Positions 26,851 through 28,948 of a DNA stretch of 28,948 nt are shown in pieces. This DNA is from Fimenecus sp045613585 (lineage in GTDB: Bacteria > Bacillota > Clostridia > Oscillospirales > Acutalibacteraceae). The stretch covers positions 1 through 28,948 of the forward strand of contig JAZLBG010000108.1 of NCBI GenBank assembly GCA_045613585.1, in the 5' to 3' direction. How positions within the stretch are numbered: the first letter of the stretch is position 1; every line of letters begins with the position of its first letter. Under the pieces are notes generated by a model, which was not told the origin of the DNA, did no database searches, and was given only the letters and a program-made list of their open reading frames with translations. A program made the translations under genes and the position numbers.

Positions 26851-26919
26851 TTTAGACGCTTGCGTCGCAAGGTTCTGGGGTACCCATAGAAATCTTTGAT
26901 TTCGTTATGGGTCAGGTTC
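26851..26919. repeat. REP-like element with variable hairpin, copy 2
   Basis: It shares 26 bases (26851-26876) with copy 1, then a hairpin with CCCATA/TATGGG arms around the same AAATCTTTGATTT core, ending in GGTTC before the ppdK-tail element. Confidence 0.75.
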
Positions 26920-26974
26920 TTATTTCATTTCAGCGATTGCTGCCTGTCCTACAGTTAGCAAAGTGGGGAAATTA
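26920..26974 (-). repeat. 55-bp ppdK-tail palindromic element, copy A
   Basis: Bases 26920-26946 are identical to the last 27 bases of ppdK (27398-27424). The other half differs from B and C but is still palindromic, with TTGCT/AGCAA and CTGT/ACAG pairs. It ends at the stop codon of the acidic protein gene (26972-26974). Confidence 0.92.
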
Positions 26975-27253
26975 TTTAATTTCCTTGATTCCTAAATTTT
27001 CCAAAAAATCAATTAAATGTTCTAAATACTTTAATCTTTCAAAATTAATCGACGGGTTATCCAAATCTCCGTCATCACCGCCTACACTCTCATAACTTTC
27101 CTCACAATAACACATGGACAAAAGGCGTCCCCACTTTTTTGTATCTCTATCTCTATTCCACAAATTTTTGAAATCTTCTATGTTTGAGTTTTCAAACATC
27201 ATATCAATTAAAGTGTATTCATTAAAATCTTTTTCCATATCCACATTTCTCAC
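26972..27253 (-). CDS. Small acidic protein, unknown
   Basis: This 93-residue protein is Asp/Glu-rich, helical, without signal or membrane segment. The centre has CYCEES and GGDDGDLDNPS. I recognise no family. The size and acidity fit an immunity or antitoxin-type protein, but no partner is next to it. The first possible start is a GTG at 27253; AGAGGTG overlaps it, so GTG 27244 or ATG 27238 is likelier. It has its own promoter and ends on copy A. It is the cassette nearest ppdK. Confidence 0.65.
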   Translation of the reverse strand: MRNVDMEKDFNEYTLIDMMFENSNIEDFKNLWNRDRDTKKWGRLLSMCYCEESYESVGGDDGDLDNPSINFERLKYLEHLIDFLENLGIKEIK

Positions 27254-27263
27254 CTCTTAATTT

Positions 27264-27292
27264 AGTATAAAGTACAATTTTATAAATCTCAA
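27264..27292 (-). promoter_or_regulatory. Promoter of the acidic protein gene
   Basis: The -35 is TTGAGA (27292-27287), spacer 17 and -10 TATACT (27269-27264). The same TATACT and spacing occur before the glycosylase-like gene. Confidence 0.75.
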
Positions 27293-27339
27293 TCAAAAGT
27301 TTTGTTTTACTGTACCTAAAAATGGACTATACACAAAAA

Positions 27340-27363
27340 TCCCCTTGGATTGCTCCAAGGGGA
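27340..27363 (-). terminator. ppdK terminator
   Basis: A 9-bp stem (TCCCCTTGG / CCAAGGGGA, loop ATTGCT) lies 35 bases after the ppdK stop, with a T run on the minus strand. This is the native copy of the terminator family found after each cassette. Confidence 0.85.
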
Positions 27364-27397
27364 CTATTTGTTTATATTATTCCGTAATGAAATTTAA

Positions 27398-28948
27398 TTA
27401 TTTCATTTCAGCGATTGCTGCCTGAGCTGCTGCGAGACGAGCAATTGGAACGCGGAATGGTGAGCAAGATACATAGTCGAGACCAATCTTGTGGCAGAAT
27501 TCAACTGAAACAGGGTCGCCACCGTGTTCACCACAGATACCGTAGTGAAGGTTCTTGCCGCTTGCCTTACCCTTAGCAACTGCCATTTCCATAAGTGAGC
27601 CTACGCCACTCTGGTCAAGCTTTGCAAATGGGTCGTTTTCGAAAATCTTGCAATCATAGTATGCTGAGAGGAACTTACCAGCGTCGTCACGGCTGAAGCC
27701 ATAAGTCATCTGTGTAAGGTCATTTGTACCGAAGCAGAAGAAGTCAGCTTCTTTAGCGATTTCGTCAGCTGTGATACATGCTCTTGGGATTTCAATCATT
27801 GTACCTACTTCGTAGTGAAGGTCAGCGCCTGCTGCTGCGATTTCAGCGTCAGCTGTTTCAACAACAACTTTCTTAACGAACTTAAGTTCCTTAACGTCGC
27901 CAACAAGTGGAATCATGATTTCTGGAACAAGGTTCCAATCTGGATGAGCTTTCTTAACGTTGATAGCTGCGCGGATTACAGCCTTTGTTTGCATTGCAGC
28001 AATTTCAGGATATGTAACAGCAAGACGGCAGCCACGGTGGCCCATCATTGGGTTGAATTCGTGAAGGCCAGAGATGATAGCCTTGATATCTTCAACAGAC
28101 TTGCCTTGAGCAGCAGCAAGAGCAGCGATGTCAGCTTCTTCAGTGGGAACGAACTCATGAAGAGGCGGATCGAGGAAGCGGATGGTTACGGGGTTGCCTT
28201 CGAGAGCTTCGTAGAGAGCTTCGAAGTCGCCCTGCTGATAAGGAAGAATCTTTTCAAGAGCTGCTTCTCTTTCTTCAACTGTATCTGAACAAATCATTTC
28301 ACGGAATGCTGCGATTCTGTCTTCTTCGAAGAACATGTGCTCTGTACGGCAAAGACCGATACCTTCTGCACCAAGTTCAACTGCTTTCTTAGCGTCAGCA
28401 GGAGTGTCAGCATTTGTACGAACCTTAAGAGTTCTATATTTGTCAGCCCAAGCCATGATTCTGCCGAATTCACCAGCGATTTCAGCGTCAACTGTTGGGA
28501 TGATACCATCATAGATGTTACCTGTTGAACCATCGATTGAGATGTAGTCACCTTCGTTGTAAACTTTACCTGCAAGTTCAAACTTCTTGTTTTCTTCATC
28601 CATCTTGATTTCGCCACAACCAGATACACAGCATGTACCCATACCACGAGCAACAACAGCTGCGTGAGATGTCATACCACCACGAACTGTAAGGATACCC
28701 TGAGCAGCCTTCATACCTGTGATGTCTTCGGGAGATGATTCAAGACGCACAAGAACAACTTTTTCACCACTTGCATTCCCTGCTTCTGCGTCTTCAGCTG
28801 TGAATACAACTTTACCGCAAGCAGCACCGGGAGATGCGCCAAGACCTTTACCTGCAGGAGTTGCAGCTTTAAGTGCAGCAGCGTCAAACTGTGGGTGAAG
28901 GAGTGTGTCAAGGTTTCTTGGGTCAATCATAGCAACTGCTTTCTTCTC
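27398..28948 (-). CDS. ppdK: Pyruvate, phosphate dikinase, C-terminal part (5' cut)
   Basis: The frame is open to the right edge (517 codons in view; full enzymes are about 870-900). It catalyses interconversion of pyruvate, ATP and Pi with PEP, AMP and PPi in glycolysis/gluconeogenesis of anaerobes. The phosphohistidine domain carries the catalytic His in GGMTSHAAVVARG. The PEP/pyruvate TIM barrel shows GLCRTEHMFF, FGTNDLTQMTYGFSRDD and the catalytic Cys in CGEHGG. The ATG at 28930 is internal; the N-terminal nucleotide-binding domain lies outside. The gene is GC-richer than its neighbours, as highly expressed genes often are. Its last 27 bases are copied after each of three downstream genes. 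Confidence 0.97.
   Translation of the reverse strand, partial: EKKAVAMIDPRNLDTLLHPQFDAAALKAATPAGKGLGASPGAACGKVVFTAEDAEAGNASGEKVVLVRLESSPEDITGMKAAQGILTVRGGMTSHAAVVARGMGTCCVSGCGEIKMDEENKKFELAGKVYNEGDYISIDGSTGNIYDGIIPTVDAEIAGEFGRIMAWADKYRTLKVRTNADTPADAKKAVELGAEGIGLCRTEHMFFEEDRIAAFREMICSDTVEEREAALEKILPYQQGDFEALYEALEGNPVTIRFLDPPLHEFVPTEEADIAALAAAQGKSVEDIKAIISGLHEFNPMMGHRGCRLAVTYPEIAAMQTKAVIRAAINVKKAHPDWNLVPEIMIPLVGDVKELKFVKKVVVETADAEIAAAGADLHYEVGTMIEIPRACITADEIAKEADFFCFGTNDLTQMTYGFSRDDAGKFLSAYYDCKIFENDPFAKLDQSGVGSLMEMAVAKGKASGKNLHYGICGEHGGDPVSVEFCHKIGLDYVSCSPFRVPIARLAAAQAAIAEMK

Noticed and set aside
26702..26899. 65-codon plus-strand reading frame across the hairpin array
   Set aside because: It is made of repeats, has no ribosome site and no protein-like composition.
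25133..26974. Classical integron attC sites
   Set aside because: The fold is suggestive, but the RYYYAAC/GTTRRRY core boxes are not present and no IntI is in the window, so I only call the sites attC-like.
24950..27400. CRISPR array
   Set aside because: Repeats are few, irregularly spaced by whole genes, and there are no equal-length spacers or cas genes.
27815..28288. 157-codon plus-strand frame opposite ppdK
   Set aside because: It is antisense to conserved PPDK motifs and has no ribosome site; a shadow of a GC-richer gene.

Overview
The window is AT-rich and reads like a piece of a Clostridia chromosome, most likely a gut Oscillospirales/Ruminococcaceae-type Firmicute. The grounds are a Firmicute-style Tad pilus locus, strong AGGAGG-type ribosome sites, a DUF6382-FHA protein, a GC-richer ppdK gene, and REP-like hairpins between genes. 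The taxon is an inference; no rRNA or other marker is present.

Bases 1-23740 (all minus strand, read right to left) look like one very long operon. It starts at a strong SigA-type promoter with an extended -10 (23848-23876). Gene order is: TadZ/CpaE-like ATPase, TadA/CpaF secretion ATPase, TadB and TadC platform proteins, a small Flp1-like pilin followed by a hairpin, a TadE-like pseudopilin, a 1552-residue TadG-like protein (DUF5702-like), a lipoprotein, a second TadE-like protein, and a prepilin peptidase. A signalling block follows: a membrane-anchored WG-repeat protein, DUF6382-FHA protein, PP2C phosphatase, membrane Ser/Thr kinase, and a single-pass protein carrying ETTVL/ETTLL motifs. 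A four-helix membrane protein and a giant secreted Ig/MBG-type surface protein come last; the latter runs off the left edge. Genes overlap (ATGA, TAATG) or lie a few bases apart. The picture is a Tad pilus plus adhesin whose assembly or activity may be gated by Thr phosphorylation read by an FHA domain.

Bases 23741-24950 hold the operon promoter and leader, a small HELGH membrane metallopeptidase-like gene whose stop codon lies in its own terminator loop, and a divergent DUF4177 gene with its own promoter.

Bases 24950-27400 are the most unusual part. Three unrelated small minus-strand genes (a DUF4275-like protein, a helix-hairpin-helix glycosylase-like protein, and an unknown acidic protein) each have their own promoter. 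Each ends with its stop codon fused to a 55-bp palindromic element. One half of that element (27 bp) copies the last 27 bases of the neighbouring ppdK gene: exactly in one copy, with a few differences in the other two. Each copy is followed by a terminator of the same family as the ppdK terminator. This looks like an array of single-gene cassettes serially inserted at the 3' end of ppdK, with REP-like hairpins and a short-hairpin array in the spacers. No recombinase is in the window.

Bases 27398-28948 are the C-terminal part of pyruvate, phosphate dikinase (ppdK), cut by the right edge.
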